DNA of 5,820 bases, taken from the NCBI GenBank assembly GCA_023437865.1, contig JAEZFE010000130.1:1-5820 (forward strand), read 5' to 3'. The notes under the pieces were generated by a model that saw only the letters and a list, made by a program, of their open reading frames with translations, was not told the DNA's origin and made no database searches. Shown here in pieces: positions 5,805 through 5,820 of the stretch (its first letter is position 1; every line of letters begins with the position of its first letter). This DNA is from Pseudomonadota bacterium. Its GTDB lineage: Bacteria; Pseudomonadota; Alphaproteobacteria; Rhodospirillales; Magnetospirillaceae. The translations under genes were made by a program, and so were the position numbers.

Positions 5805-5820
5805 ACCGCGATGCCGCATG

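Larger units (their letters stand above)
5584..5820 (-). promoter_or_regulatory. Upstream non-coding region of the exporter operon
   Basis: These 237 bases to the right edge hold no convincing gene. They should contain the promoter of the exporter operon. A TTAATA (complement of 5641-5646) could be a -10 element, but no acceptable -35 lies 16-18 bases upstream of it. The region includes a 24-bp near-perfect palindrome (5651-5674), a pair of 9-bp direct repeats (5770-5778 and 5781-5789) and a hairpin followed by five Ts on the plus strand. The neighbouring gene to the right is not visible. Confidence 0.5.

Noticed and set aside
5803..5820. Minus-strand codons HAASR followed by TAA, perhaps the end of an upstream gene
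   Set aside because: Only five codons are visible, which cannot be told from chance.

Overview
The window is GC-rich with strong third-position GC bias, which produces long open frames antisense to every real gene. All genes read on the minus strand. The protein families (a PrtD-type ABC exporter, a HlyD-type adaptor and an RTX cargo) suggest an alphaproteobacterium, perhaps a Rhodospirillales member such as Magnetospirillum. That genus-level guess rests on protein style alone and is tentative.

Layout, in the direction of transcription (right to left). Bases 5584-5820 are a non-coding upstream region. It carries a near-perfect 24-bp palindrome, an 11-bp-spaced direct repeat and a hairpin with a T-run on the plus strand. 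Next come the inner-membrane type I secretion ABC transporter (3838-5583) and, 20 bases later, the periplasmic adaptor (2468-3817). The two form one operon that ends at a strong intrinsic terminator (about 2415-2442). An AT-rich leader of about 200 bases (2213-2414) holds a Fur-box-like sequence and a small palindrome. It precedes a separately expressed 652-residue secreted protein (254-2212) with an N-terminal parallel beta-helix, a Pro/Thr linker and C-terminal RTX calcium-binding repeats. A second intrinsic terminator (about 201-231) closes that gene. At the left edge the first 23 codons of another minus-strand gene (1-69) are visible, with a good ribosome binding site.

How the parts work together: the ABC protein and adaptor are two of the three parts of a type I secretion system. 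The third, a TolC-like outer-membrane channel, is not in the window. The adjacent RTX protein has no N-terminal Sec signal, has no cysteine, and has the C-terminal architecture typical of type I cargo, so it is the probable substrate. Its biochemical activity is unknown. The fold of its N-terminal half resembles polysaccharide-acting or surface-binding beta-helix proteins. The terminator between exporter and cargo implies that the cargo can be transcribed at a different level or under different conditions.
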